Assembly: GCF_013348805.1 (NCBI RefSeq)
Contig: NZ_CP054690.1
Location: 3,162,001-3,226,000, forward strand
Length of the DNA stretch: 64,000 nucleotides
Origin: Rhodococcus sp. W8901
GTDB taxonomy: Bacteria > Actinomycetota > Actinomycetes > Mycobacteriales > Mycobacteriaceae
Direction: 5' to 3'
Under the pieces are notes generated by a model that did no database searches, was not told the origin of the DNA, and saw only the letters and a program-made list of their open reading frames with translations. Positions 1-8,327 of this stretch are shown here, piece after piece. Each line of letters starts with the position of its first letter. Position 1 is the stretch's first letter. Position numbers and translations under genes: made by a program.

Positions 1-2078
1 TCGATCTGGCTGTAGTCGGCGGTGAGCAGTGTCTCGAAGCCGTCGCCGACGACGAAGCCGTCGCGGATCTGCCGTCCCGCGTCGGTCCGGACGGGGATGT
101 TCTGCAGGTTGGGTTCCGTCGACGACAGTCGACCGGTCGCGGCCACGGTCTGGTTGAACGTGGTGTGGATCCGACCGTCGTCCGCGACCGTCTTGAGCAG
201 TCCGTCGACGGTGACCTTGAGCCGCGTCGCGTCCCGGTGCGCGAGCAGGTGCTCGAGGAACGGGTGCTGGGTCTTCTCGAACAGCGACTGCAGCGCGTCG
301 GCGTCGGTGGTGTAGCCGGTCTTGGTCTTCTTGGTCTTCGGCATCTCGAGCTCGTCGAAGAGCACCACCTGGAGCTGCTTGGGCGAGCCCAGGTTGATCT
401 GCTTGCCGATCACCTCGTACGCCGCGTCGGCCGCCTCCGCGACCCGGGCCGCGAACGTGCTCTGCAGGTCGTGCAGGTGACCGGAGTCGACGGCGATGCC
501 CGTCGCCTCCAGCTGCGCCAGCACCGCGAGCAGCGGCAGCTCCATGTCGGCCAGCAGTCCCGTGCCCTCGATGTCCGCGAGTTCGGTGTCCAACGCCGCG
601 GCCAGGTCGACCACCGCGCGAGCACGGAGAATCTCGCCTTCGGCCTGTTCGGCATCCGCTGCCTCTTCGTCGTCGAGCAGCGAAAGCTGTTGCTGCCCCG
701 ACTCTTCCACGCGAAGCTCCCGCTTGAGGTAGCGCAGGGACAGGTCGTCGAGGTTGAAGCTGCGCTGCCCGGGACGAACCAGGTAGGCGGCGAGTGCGGT
801 GTCACTGGTCAGTCCGGCAAGGGTCCAGCCGCGCCCCCACAGGGCGTGCATCGCCCGCTTCGCCTCGTGCAGCGCCTTGGGCTGCGCCGGGTCCGCCAGC
901 CATGCCACGAGCGCCGCCTCGTCCTCGGGCGTCACCGTGGCGGCCGGGATGTAGGCGCCCTCACCGTCGGACGCCGCGATCGCGATCGCGGTGACGTCTC
1001 CGCCGTAGGGGGTTCCCGCGCCGACGACGGACAGCCCGTGCCGCTCGCCGGTCGACGCGTGGTCCGCGATCCAGCCGGCCACCTCACCGGGTGTCAGGGC
1101 GCGCCCGCGCACCTCGAAGCCCTCCTCGGCCTCCGGTTCCGCGGACGACAGGGTCGCGAAGAGTCGGTCGCGCAACACCTTGAACTCGAGGTCGTCGAAC
1201 AGCGCATGGATGCGTTCGCGGTCCCACGGCGCCAGCGACAACTGGTCCGGCGTGTACGGCAGCGCCACGTCGCGCACCATCTCGGTGAGCTGGCGGTTGA
1301 GGACGACGCTGGGCAGGTTCGCCCGCAGCGACTCGCCCACCTTGCCCTTCACCTGGTCCACCTGGTTGACGAGGTTCTCGAACGATCCGTACTCGCGGAT
1401 CCACTTGGCGGCGGTCTTCTCGCCTACCCCGGGGATACCGGGGAGGTTGTCACTCGGGTCGCCGCGCAGCGCCGCGTAGTCCGGGTACTGCTGCGGTGTG
1501 AGCCCGTACTTGTCCTCGACCGCCTCGGGGGTGAAGCGGGTGAGGTCCGAGACGCCCTTGCGCGGGTAGAGGACGGTGACGTCGTCGGTCACCAGCTGCA
1601 GCGCATCCCGGTCGCCGGTCACGACCAGCACCCGGTAGCCGAGCGCGGTGGCCTGCGTCGTGAGCGTCGCGATGATGTCGTCGGCCTCGTAGCCCTCGAT
1701 CGCCATCACGGGAATGCCCATCGCGCCGAGGACGTCCTTGGTGACCTCGACCTGGCCCTTGAACTCGTCCGGGGTCTTGCTGCGGTTCGCCTTGTACTCG
1801 GGGAACGCCTCCGCGCGGAAGGTCTGCCGGGAGACGTCGAATGCGGCCGCAACGTGCGTCGGCTGCTCGTCGCGCAGCAGATTGATCAGCATCGACGTGA
1901 ACCCGTAGACCGCGTTGGTGGTCTGGCCGCTCTGCGTCTTGAAGTTCTCGGCGGGTAGCGCGAAGAAGGCGCGGTAGGCGAGCGAGTGCCCGTCGAGCAA
2001 CAGCAGCGTCGGCCGCTCCGAGCCGGACGCGTCAGGAGTAGCAGAGACGGTGGACGAGGACGTGGATGCGGGGCTCAC
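1..2078 (-). CDS. polA: DNA polymerase I, C-terminus beyond the left edge
   Basis: Replication and repair polymerase that removes primers and fills gaps. From the GTG at 2078 about 692 codons are visible. They hold an N-terminal 5'-3' exonuclease/flap domain (LLLLDGHSLAYRAFFALP near residue 25, then GYEADDIIATL and GDRDALQLV), a helix-hairpin-helix (LPGIPGVGEKTAAKW), a middle domain, and the start of the polymerase domain (TGRLSSTEPNLQNIP). The frame leaves the window inside polymerase motif A (ADYSQI). The middle domain lacks the DxE signature of an active 3'-5' proofreading site, as is usual in mycobacterial PolA. It lies 81 bases downstream of pdtaR on the same strand. Start chosen because the conserved exonuclease fold begins shortly after it. 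Confidence 0.97.
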   Translation of the reverse strand, partial: MSPASTSSSTVSATPDASGSERPTLLLLDGHSLAYRAFFALPAENFKTQSGQTTNAVYGFTSMLINLLRDEQPTHVAAAFDVSRQTFRAEAFPEYKANRSKTPDEFKGQVEVTKDVLGAMGIPVMAIEGYEADDIIATLTTQATALGYRVLVVTGDRDALQLVTDDVTVLYPRKGVSDLTRFTPEAVEDKYGLTPQQYPDYAALRGDPSDNLPGIPGVGEKTAAKWIREYGSFENLVNQVDQVKGKVGESLRANLPSVVLNRQLTEMVRDVALPYTPDQLSLAPWDRERIHALFDDLEFKVLRDRLFATLSSAEPEAEEGFEVRGRALTPGEVAGWIADHASTGERHGLSVVGAGTPYGGDVTAIAIAASDGEGAYIPAATVTPEDEAALVAWLADPAQPKALHEAKRAMHALWGRGWTLAGLTSDTALAAYLVRPGQRSFNLDDLSLRYLKRELRVEESGQQQLSLLDDEEAADAEQAEGEILRARAVVDLAAALDTELADIEGTGLLADMELPLLAVLAQLEATGIAVDSGHLHDLQSTFAARVAEAADAAYEVIGKQINLGSPKQLQVVLFDELEMPKTKKTKTGYTTDADALQSLFEKTQHPFLEHLLAHRDATRLKVTVDGLLKTVADDGRIHTTFNQTVAATGRLSSTEPNLQNIPVRTDAGRQIRDGFVVGDGFETLLTADYSQI

Positions 2079-2159
2079 GGTTGACCAGTCTAGGGAGCCG
2101 GACCGACAGCCACGCCCTTCCTCCCCGCGCGTCGCCCGATGCGCGGGGTCACAGCGGGC

Positions 2160-2780
2160 TCAATCGCCCGCGGCGTCGGCTCCCAGCGTGTCGACGACCA
2201 CCTCGGCCACGGCCTTCATCGTCGTCCGACGATCCATGGCCGCGCGCTGGATCCATTTGAATGCCTCGGGCTCGGAGAGCCCCTGTGACTGCATCAGCAT
2301 GCCCTTGGCGCGCTCGATGACCTTGCGGGTCTCGAGCCGGTCCGAGAGGTTGGCAACCTCGCGTTCGAGCAACGAGATCTCCGTGAATCGGCTCGCCGCC
2401 AACTCGACCGCCGGCACCAGGTCCGCCTTCGAGAACGGCTTGACGAGGTACGCCATCGCGCCCGCATCGCGCGCCCGCTCGACCAACTCCCGCTGACTGA
2501 ATGCGGTCAGGATCACAACGGGGGCAATTCGTTTGGCGGCGATCTCCGATGCCGCATCGATCCCGTCGCGGCGCGGCATCTTCACGTCCATGATCACCAG
2601 ATCCGGCCGCAACTCCTCTGCCAACTCGACTGCACGCTGACCGTCGCCGGCCTCACCGACGACGTCGTAGCCCTCTTCGCGAAGCATCTCGACCAGGTCG
2701 AGCCTGATCAACGCCTCGTCTTCCGCCACCACCACACGCCGCGGCTGTCGTTCGGTGGCCTGCGTGGCGGGAGCGTTCAT
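2160..2780 (-). CDS. pdtaR: ANTAR-domain response regulator PdtaR
   Basis: Cytoplasmic two-component regulator of about 206 residues that acts on nascent RNA by antitermination rather than on DNA. The receiver domain (about 15-130) has the acidic pair AEDE, the phospho-acceptor Asp65 in VIMDVKMP and Lys114 in YLVKPF. The C-terminal ANTAR helices (about 140-200) carry VIERAKGMLMQSQGLSEPEAFKWIQ. The ATG at 2780 is preferred over an upstream one because GGAGGAG lies about ten bases before it. The cognate kinase PdtaS is not in the window. Family identity is strong; its RNA targets here are unknown. Confidence 0.95.
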   Translation of the reverse strand: MNAPATQATERQPRRVVVAEDEALIRLDLVEMLREEGYDVVGEAGDGQRAVELAEELRPDLVIMDVKMPRRDGIDAASEIAAKRIAPVVILTAFSQRELVERARDAGAMAYLVKPFSKADLVPAVELAASRFTEISLLEREVANLSDRLETRKVIERAKGMLMQSQGLSEPEAFKWIQRAAMDRRTTMKAVAEVVVDTLGADAAGD

Positions 2781-2889
2781 AGTCACCAATCTCCTCCAGT
2801 CGGCGCCCACGGATCGGGGCGCGAACGATTCGAGGGTACCGGTGGTTTGACTGGGGCCCGTGATCTTCTAGAGTAGGAACCCGCAAGAC

Positions 2890-2966
2890 GCCCTCGTATC
2901 CCAATTGGCAGAGGAAACGGATTCAAAACCCGTGCAGTGTGAGTTCGAGTCTCACCGAGGGCACCA
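2890..2966 (+). tRNA. tRNA with CAA anticodon, probably Leu, atypical short variable loop
   Basis: A 77-base cloverleaf with encoded CCA (2964-2966). The acceptor stem is 2890-2896 with 2956-2962, fully paired. The T arm is 2939-2955 with a perfect 5-bp stem and TTCGAGT loop. The D arm has only three pairs (2899-2901 with 2913-2915). The anticodon loop 2922-2928 reads TTCAAAA, giving CAA (Leu). Two things are odd. The variable region is only five bases (2934-2938), whereas bacterial tRNA-Leu normally has a long variable arm. The last anticodon-stem pair is also an A-C mismatch (2921/2929). Amino acid identity is therefore less certain than the presence of a tRNA. Confidence 0.85.
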
Positions 2967-3128
2967 AGATCGTGCGCTGCGAGTGCTGCGCACCAGCTTC
3001 ACATCCCGGACCCGGTCATCGACCGGCCCGGGGCCAACCAGACCGGTATATCGTTCGGTCATCGTCGCGGAATGCCGAGGGGCACAAGGACCGACGTGAT
3101 GTCCGTGCAGAGGGTGCTCGACGGCGAC

Positions 3129-4052
3129 TCAGAACAGTGAACCGGGGCGAGAGAACTCGGCGTTCGTACGCAGGCCTTCGGCATGCTGCCCGGGCGAGGC
3201 ACCGAACTGTCGGCGGTACTCACGATTGAACTGCGAGGGGCTGTCGTAGCCGACGACATGCCCGACTCCTGCGACGTCACCGGGGTGCGCGACAAGCATC
3301 GAGCGGGCCTGCTGCAGCCGAATCCGTTTCTGGAACTGCAAGGGGCTCATGGACGTGACTGCCCGGAAGTGTCGGTGAAACGTCGATGCACTCATATTCG
3401 ACAGCCGCGCGAGGTCGTCGATCCGCATCGGCTCGGCGTAGTTGTCACGGATCCAGCGGATTGCGCGGCTGATGTGCGACACATCGCTGTCGGCCAGCCT
3501 GATCTGGCGGAGCGTGTCCCCGTACGGACCGGCGAGGAGCCGCCACAGGATCTCTCGCTCGATCAGCGGGGCGAGCACGGGCACGTCCGCGGGATGATCG
3601 AGTAGTCGCAGCATCCGGGCAACCGCGTCGAGCAGATCGGCATCCGTCTCGCCGGTTGTGATCGCCGGCTGGCCGCCCGCGCCGCGGGACCACCGTTCGG
3701 TGGGGGCCTGTAGTACCAGTGCGGCGACGGCTTCCGGGCGCAGCACCAACCCCATGGCCAACGACGGCGCGCCTTCGTCGATGTCGATGTAGTGGCCGGT
3801 GACGGGCAAGTCGGCGGTGACGACCAGGCATTCCCCCGCCCGGTATTCGTAGACGTGGCCGCCGAGCAGGAGTCGCTTTCCGCCCTGGGCCATGACCACC
3901 AGCAGCGGCTCGGTCAGCGAATATTCCGGCGTGGCCGAGTCGACGGTCACCGTCGACGGCAACAGCCCGTCGATCGGCGTCCGCATATACGGCCTCGCGT
4001 GGGCCGCGATGCGGCCACGGATCTCGTCCAGTAGGTCGGCTGTCGTACGCAC
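3129..4052 (-). CDS. AraC-family transcriptional regulator
   Basis: Predicted 307-residue DNA-binding regulator. The first two thirds resemble the AraC N-terminal cupin-like sensor of this subgroup (YSLTEPLLVVMAQGGKRLLLGGHVYEYRAGECLVV around 45-80). The C-terminal roughly 100 residues are two helix-turn-helix motifs (MRIDDLARLSNMSASTFHRHFRAVTSMSPLQFQKRIRLQQAR and VGYDSPSQFNREYRRQFGASP). It starts with GTG and is divergent from the aldo/keto reductase at 4205, with about 150 bases between them, so the reductase is its likely target. The ligand is not predictable from sequence. Confidence 0.9.
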   Translation of the reverse strand: MRTTADLLDEIRGRIAAHARPYMRTPIDGLLPSTVTVDSATPEYSLTEPLLVVMAQGGKRLLLGGHVYEYRAGECLVVTADLPVTGHYIDIDEGAPSLAMGLVLRPEAVAALVLQAPTERWSRGAGGQPAITTGETDADLLDAVARMLRLLDHPADVPVLAPLIEREILWRLLAGPYGDTLRQIRLADSDVSHISRAIRWIRDNYAEPMRIDDLARLSNMSASTFHRHFRAVTSMSPLQFQKRIRLQQARSMLVAHPGDVAGVGHVVGYDSPSQFNREYRRQFGASPGQHAEGLRTNAEFSRPGSLF

Positions 4053-4204
4053 AGTTCACGTAAGCATCCGCGCCGCGGTCCGGCAATCCGATCGGGGCGT
4101 TGTCGAGAGGATCGTGCAACGCCGCTCGTGAATCGGTCTACCCCCCTCCCAGCGCTTCGCGTTTCGATGGGAATGCACGTTCCGACACGGACAAGGAGCA
4201 GATC

Positions 4205-5287
4205 ATGGGGCTCGATCAGTACGTCACTCTGGGCCGATCGGGGCTGCGGGTCAGCCCGTTCGCCCTCGGTGCGATGACCTTCGGCGAGGACGCCGGCGGC
4301 GCCGGCTGCAGCGTCGAGGAATCCGAGAAGATCCTCGCCACCTACCTGGACCTCGGCGGGAACTTCATCGACACCGCCAACTTCTACACCAACGGCCACT
4401 CGGAGAAGATTCTCGGGGACTTCTTCGCCCACCAGCGCGGTCGCCGTGAGCGCGTGGTGCTGGCATCGAAGTTCTTCGCGAACCTCTTCCCCGGCGACCC
4501 GAACGGCGGCGGCGCGGGGCGCGCGTCGATCATCGCCCAGCTCGACGAGACCCTTCGCCGTCTCCGCACCGACTATCTCGACCTGTACTGGTTGCACAAT
4601 TGGGACCGCCACACACCGATCGAGGAAACCCTGCGCACCCTCGACGACCTGGTCCGCGCCGGCAAGACCCGCTACATCGGGTTCTCCAACAACCCGGCCT
4701 GGGTGACCGCTCGGGCCCAGACCACGGCACTGTTGCGGGGGTGGACCCCGTTGATCGCGCTGGAGGTCGAGTACTCGCTGCTGGCCCGCACGGTCGAGGG
4801 CGAAGTCGCACCCCTCGCCCTCGATCAGGGCATGGCACTGGTGCCGTGGAGCCCGCTCCGGAACGGGTTCCTGTCCGGCAAGTATCGACGCGGCACCGAG
4901 GTCACCGACTCCGCCCGCGCCGCGTTCGTCGGCGGGCCCAGCGACGCCGAGTTCGTGGTGATCGACGCCGTCGCCGCGATCGCCGACGACCTCGGCACCA
5001 CCTCGGCGGCCGTGGCACTGGCCTGGTTGCGGGCCCGGTCCGGGACCGTCGTCCCGATCCTCGGCGCCCGGCGAGTGGAACACCTCACGAACAACGTCGC
5101 CGGCCTGGAGGTGCCCCTCGGCCCCGACCACCTCCGCATGCTCGACGAAGTGTCGGCCCCGACCCTGAACTACCCGGCGCCGATGAACGGTGACACGCGG
5201 GCAATGCTCCAGTTCGCGGGCACCACCGTGGACGGCGAATCGTCCACCGTGTACCCACCGCTGCTGCAGAGCGATGTCCGGTACTGA
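4205..5287 (+). CDS. Aldo/keto reductase
   Basis: NAD(P)H-dependent oxidoreductase of 360 residues with a TIM-barrel fold. The catalytic tetrad is visible: Asp and Tyr in DTANFY (about 53-58), Lys in LASKFF and His in YWLHNWD. A cofactor-site segment (IGFSNNPAW) and the C-terminal VVPILGARRVEHLTNNV also fit. The ATG at 4205 follows AAGGAG by seven bases; upstream in-frame sequence is not conserved-looking. It is divergently arranged with the AraC regulator at 3129-4052, which probably controls it. The substrate is unknown. Confidence 0.93.
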   Translation: MGLDQYVTLGRSGLRVSPFALGAMTFGEDAGGAGCSVEESEKILATYLDLGGNFIDTANFYTNGHSEKILGDFFAHQRGRRERVVLASKFFANLFPGDPNGGGAGRASIIAQLDETLRRLRTDYLDLYWLHNWDRHTPIEETLRTLDDLVRAGKTRYIGFSNNPAWVTARAQTTALLRGWTPLIALEVEYSLLARTVEGEVAPLALDQGMALVPWSPLRNGFLSGKYRRGTEVTDSARAAFVGGPSDAEFVVIDAVAAIADDLGTTSAAVALAWLRARSGTVVPILGARRVEHLTNNVAGLEVPLGPDHLRMLDEVSAPTLNYPAPMNGDTRAMLQFAGTTVDGESSTVYPPLLQSDVRY

Positions 5288-5339
5288 CCGGGCTGACGGA
5301 GGGCCGACCGATACCGACCCTGTGCCCCGCACGACCGGG

Positions 5340-6215
5340 TCACGCCGACTCGGCCAGGGAGTCGAGAATGGCCCGGTAGTGCAGGTGCGCCATGAAATGG
5401 CCGCCGGTCCCGATGTTCAGGGTGGACTTGGGGATTCGGGTGGCCAGTTCCGTCGGCCATTCCTTGGGGATGAGCCGGTCCGCGTCGCCCCACCACACGT
5501 CGACCGGCACCTGGAGTTCCTCCGGCGAGAACCCCCACGGGCGCGCCCACGCCCGGTAGTCCTCGACCACGCCGGCAGGGATGCGCAGCCCTTCACCGGC
5601 CATTGCGGCGAACGCCTGCAGTTCGCCGTGGACGACCTCAGCGTCGGCGGGCGCGAGGGTCCGGGCGGAGATCCGCGCGAACTGTTTGGGCATGGACCAT
5701 GCCAGCACCGACAGGGAGCGGAACCACGCGGCGGCCAGTGACGGACATCGTTGGGACATCCGGGTGCACCATCGATCCATCGGCGTCAAGCGCGCGAAGG
5801 TGCCGTCCTCGGTCAGCGGCAGTGCGCCCGCGACTATCGCCACCCGGTTGATTCGCGACGCCAATGCGTATCCGAGTGCCGCTGCGTACTGACCACCCAT
5901 CGACCAGCCGAGCACCGCCATCCGTTCGATCCCGAGGTGGTCGGCCAACTCCTCCACGTCCGCGGCCCAGTCGAGGACTGTGCGTCCGGGGCTGGGATCC
6001 GAGAGGCCGATCCCGGGCCGATCCGGTGAGATGAGCCGGATCCCGGCGGCCTCGGCGACGGGCGCGGCCCCTCGTATGTCGAGGCGGCACGACAGTCCAC
6101 CGTGGGCACTGACCACGACGAAGCCGTCTGCGGGTCCGTAGTCGGCGAATCCCATCGACCGACCATCTCGCAGACTGATCACCCGATCCTCAGGCCTGAC
6201 AGTCACTCTGGGCAC
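5340..6215 (-). CDS. Alpha/beta hydrolase
   Basis: Predicted 291-residue serine hydrolase. The oxyanion-region HGG motif (VSAHGGLSCRLD), the nucleophile elbow GWSMGG, an acidic residue in WWGDADRLIP and a late His in GTGGHFMAHLHY give a plausible Ser-Asp-His triad. The open frame extends further upstream, but the GTG at 6215 has GGAGG six bases before it and the conserved fold begins right after, so that start is chosen. It converges with the aldo/keto reductase (52-base gap) and diverges from the DUF35/thiolase pair across 372 bases. No substrate is evident. Confidence 0.88.
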   Translation of the reverse strand: MPRVTVRPEDRVISLRDGRSMGFADYGPADGFVVVSAHGGLSCRLDIRGAAPVAEAAGIRLISPDRPGIGLSDPSPGRTVLDWAADVEELADHLGIERMAVLGWSMGGQYAAALGYALASRINRVAIVAGALPLTEDGTFARLTPMDRWCTRMSQRCPSLAAAWFRSLSVLAWSMPKQFARISARTLAPADAEVVHGELQAFAAMAGEGLRIPAGVVEDYRAWARPWGFSPEELQVPVDVWWGDADRLIPKEWPTELATRIPKSTLNIGTGGHFMAHLHYRAILDSLAESA

Positions 6216-6518
6216 AGCGCACCTCCGACGAGTCGGAATCACGATAACGGTCGGTTGCCCAACAGTGACGGACTTCGACACTGCGAGTTCGCGGCCGTGT
6301 CGGCCCAGGCCAGGCGGCTGCCGAGCCGGCTTGCTCCGACACGCCCGGAGCTGGTGTCGCTTTTGGTCGTTTGTTCGGATTCGATCGGTCGATCCGCGCT
6401 TCCCGAGTCCCACTGGACGGACGCGGCCCCGGGATCCGACCGTCCCACGCACCGCCGATCCGGGCCGCCGTCCGGTGGATGGGACGGCACATCGGGAATC
6501 AGTTAACTCATGCCATAC

Positions 6519-6532
6519 TGCAACCCGTTCCA
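6519..6532. promoter_or_regulatory. KstR-like operator
   Basis: The 14-base word TGCAACCCGTTCCA fits the mycobacterial KstR consensus TnnAACnnGTTnnA at every fixed position. It lies 56 bases before the DUF35 start, in the 372-base divergent region 6216-6587 that otherwise shows no gene. KstR represses sterol-catabolic genes. A single consensus match can occur by chance, but its place before a lipid-transfer thiolase operon supports it. Confidence 0.6.
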
Positions 6533-6587
6533 ACGCCGGTCGCCGACCAGACCGGCCGATCAGGCTCGACAAGCAGATGAGGTTTGC

Positions 6588-7040
6588 ATGAGCGACACCG
6601 CCACACCGGCCGTAGAGGGCTGGTTCACCACCGGGCCGGAGCCGGCCCTGATCGGCACCAAGTGCCGGTCCTGCGGCACGATCTCGTTCCCGCGGGAGAC
6701 CACGTTCTGCAAGAACCCGGCCTGCTCCGGCGAGGAGTTCGACGATGTCGAGCTGTCGCGCCGCGGCATGGTGTGGTCGTACACCGATGCGCAGTACAAG
6801 CCGCCGGCCCCGTACATCGCGAACACCGATCCGTACGTGCCGTTCGCGCTCGCAGCGGTCGAGCTGCCCGAGGGCCTCGTCGTGCTCGGCCAGGTGGCCG
6901 ACGGCTACGGCGTCGCGGACCTCAAGGTGGGCAACCCCGTCGAACTGGTCATCGAGACCCTCTACACCGACGAGACGGGCGACCGTAGCATCTGGCGCTG
7001 GAAGCCGGTCGCTGCAGCAGAGAACGGGGTACAGGCATGA
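6588..7040 (+). CDS. DUF35 OB-fold/zinc-ribbon protein, thiolase partner
   Basis: 150-residue acyl-CoA-associated protein. A rubredoxin-like zinc ribbon (CRSC then CKNPAC) is followed by an OB-fold (GMVWSYTDAQYKPPAPY...YVPFALAAVELPEGLVVLGQV). Proteins of this family pair with SCP-x/lipid-transfer thiolases and form the second half of the active complex, as in steroid side-chain aldolases. The stop overlaps the start of the thiolase (ATGA), consistent with a 1:1 complex. I recall the orthologue as M. tuberculosis Rv1628c. The ATG at 6588 is preferred because the zinc ribbon begins about 25 residues in and sequence upstream is unlike coding sequence. Confidence 0.92.
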   Translation: MSDTATPAVEGWFTTGPEPALIGTKCRSCGTISFPRETTFCKNPACSGEEFDDVELSRRGMVWSYTDAQYKPPAPYIANTDPYVPFALAAVELPEGLVVLGQVADGYGVADLKVGNPVELVIETLYTDETGDRSIWRWKPVAAAENGVQA

Positions 7041-8233
7041 GCACCAACAATGATGTGGCCGTCCTCGGCGTCGGTATGCACGCGTGGGGCAAGTGGGGCC
7101 ACTCGTTCGTCAAGTACGGTGTCGCCGCCGCCCGCGCGGCCCTCGCCGACTCGGGCGTGGACTGGCAGGACGTCGACCTCATCGTCGGCGGCGAGACGGT
7201 CCGCAACGGCTACGGCGGCTATGTCGCCGGCGCCACCTTCGCGCAGGCCCTCGGATGGAACGGCGCCCGCGTCGCGACGTCGTACGCCGCATGCGCCACC
7301 GGCGCTCAGGCACTCGACACCGCCCGCGCCCGGATCCTGGCCGGACTCTCCGACGTCGCACTGGTCGTTGGCGCCGACACGACGCCCAAGGGCTTCCTGG
7401 CTCCGGTCGCCGGCGAGCGCTGGGACGATCCGGACTGGCTCCGCTTCCGCCTGATGGGCATGACCAACCCGGCGTACTTCGCGCTCAATGCGCGTCGGCG
7501 CATCGACCTGTACGGCGCCACCCCCGAGGACTTCGCCGCCGTCAAGGTCAAGAACGCCAAGCACGGCCTGAACAACCCGAACGCGCGCTACCGCAAGGAA
7601 GTTTCGGCGGCCGACGTGCTGGCCTCGCCGGTGGTCGCGGACCCGTTGCACCTGCTCGACATCTGCGCCACGTCCGACGGCGGCGCCGCCATCATCCTGA
7701 CGTCCATGGAGTACGCCCGCAAGAAGGGCATCGTGGATCCCGTTCGGATCAAGGCAATTTCGACCGTCACGCCGACGTTCCCGCAGACGATCATGGACAT
7801 GCCGAACTTCTCCACCGAGTCGGCGTCCGCGGTGCCCGCACCCGAGCGCACGTTCAAGGAGTCGATCGGCGACGCGGCCTACGAGGAGGCCGGCATCTCC
7901 CCCGAGGACGTCGACGTCGCCGAGGTCTACGACCTCGCCACGTCGGTCGAGCTCGACTGGATCGAGGACCTGGGACTGTGCAAGCGCGGCGAGGCCGAGC
8001 ACCTGTTGCGTGCCGGTGACACCACGATCGGTGGCCGCATCCCGGTCAACCCGTCCGGTGGTCTCGCCTGCTTCGGCGAAGCCGTTCCGGCACAGGCACT
8101 CGCGCAGGTCTGCGAGCTCACCTGGCAGCTCCGCGGCCAGGCCGAGGGCCGCCAGGTGGAGGGTGCTCGCGTGGGTATCACCGCCAATCAGGGCCTGTTC
8201 GGGCACGGCTCGTCGGTGATCGTCTCCGTCTGA
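7037..8233 (+). CDS. SCP-x-like thiolase (lipid-transfer protein)
   Basis: 398-residue thiolase-fold protein acting on acyl-CoA, probably in steroid or fatty-acid side-chain shortening. The nucleophile Cys is in YAACATGAQALDTA (about residue 93). The C-terminal HPSG-like loop is replaced by NPSGGLACFGEAVPAQ, and the GITANQGLFGHGSS segment is typical of the Ltp/SCP-x branch. This branch often catalyses retro-aldol rather than thiolytic cleavage. It is translationally coupled to the DUF35 partner (ATGA overlap), downstream of a KstR-like site. I recall the orthologue as Rv1627c. Its downstream hairpin terminator is interrupted by an insertion sequence. Confidence 0.92.
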   Translation: MSTNNDVAVLGVGMHAWGKWGHSFVKYGVAAARAALADSGVDWQDVDLIVGGETVRNGYGGYVAGATFAQALGWNGARVATSYAACATGAQALDTARARILAGLSDVALVVGADTTPKGFLAPVAGERWDDPDWLRFRLMGMTNPAYFALNARRRIDLYGATPEDFAAVKVKNAKHGLNNPNARYRKEVSAADVLASPVVADPLHLLDICATSDGGAAIILTSMEYARKKGIVDPVRIKAISTVTPTFPQTIMDMPNFSTESASAVPAPERTFKESIGDAAYEEAGISPEDVDVAEVYDLATSVELDWIEDLGLCKRGEAEHLLRAGDTTIGGRIPVNPSGGLACFGEAVPAQALAQVCELTWQLRGQAEGRQVEGARVGITANQGLFGHGSSVIVSV

Positions 8234-8268
8234 CGGACATTCAGCGACATCGAGCGCCCCTCTCCCAC

Positions 8269-8294
8269 TGAACTGACCCCCGGGAGTTGGACTG
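8269..8294 (+). repeat. Left terminal inverted repeat of the IS
   Basis: 26 bases, identical to the reverse complement of 9681-9706. Its inner part (8273-8287) is also reverse-complementary to 8309-8323, so the left end alone can fold into a 15-bp hairpin that includes most of the repeat. Confidence 0.95.
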
Positions 8295-8327
8295 AGAAAT
8301 CAGTTCAGACTCCCGGGGGTCAGTGTT

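Noticed and set aside
165-1958. A 597-codon plus-strand open frame across the first 2 kb
   Set aside because: It is the mirror of polA; the minus-strand frame shows all polymerase I motifs, and this one shows no protein family.
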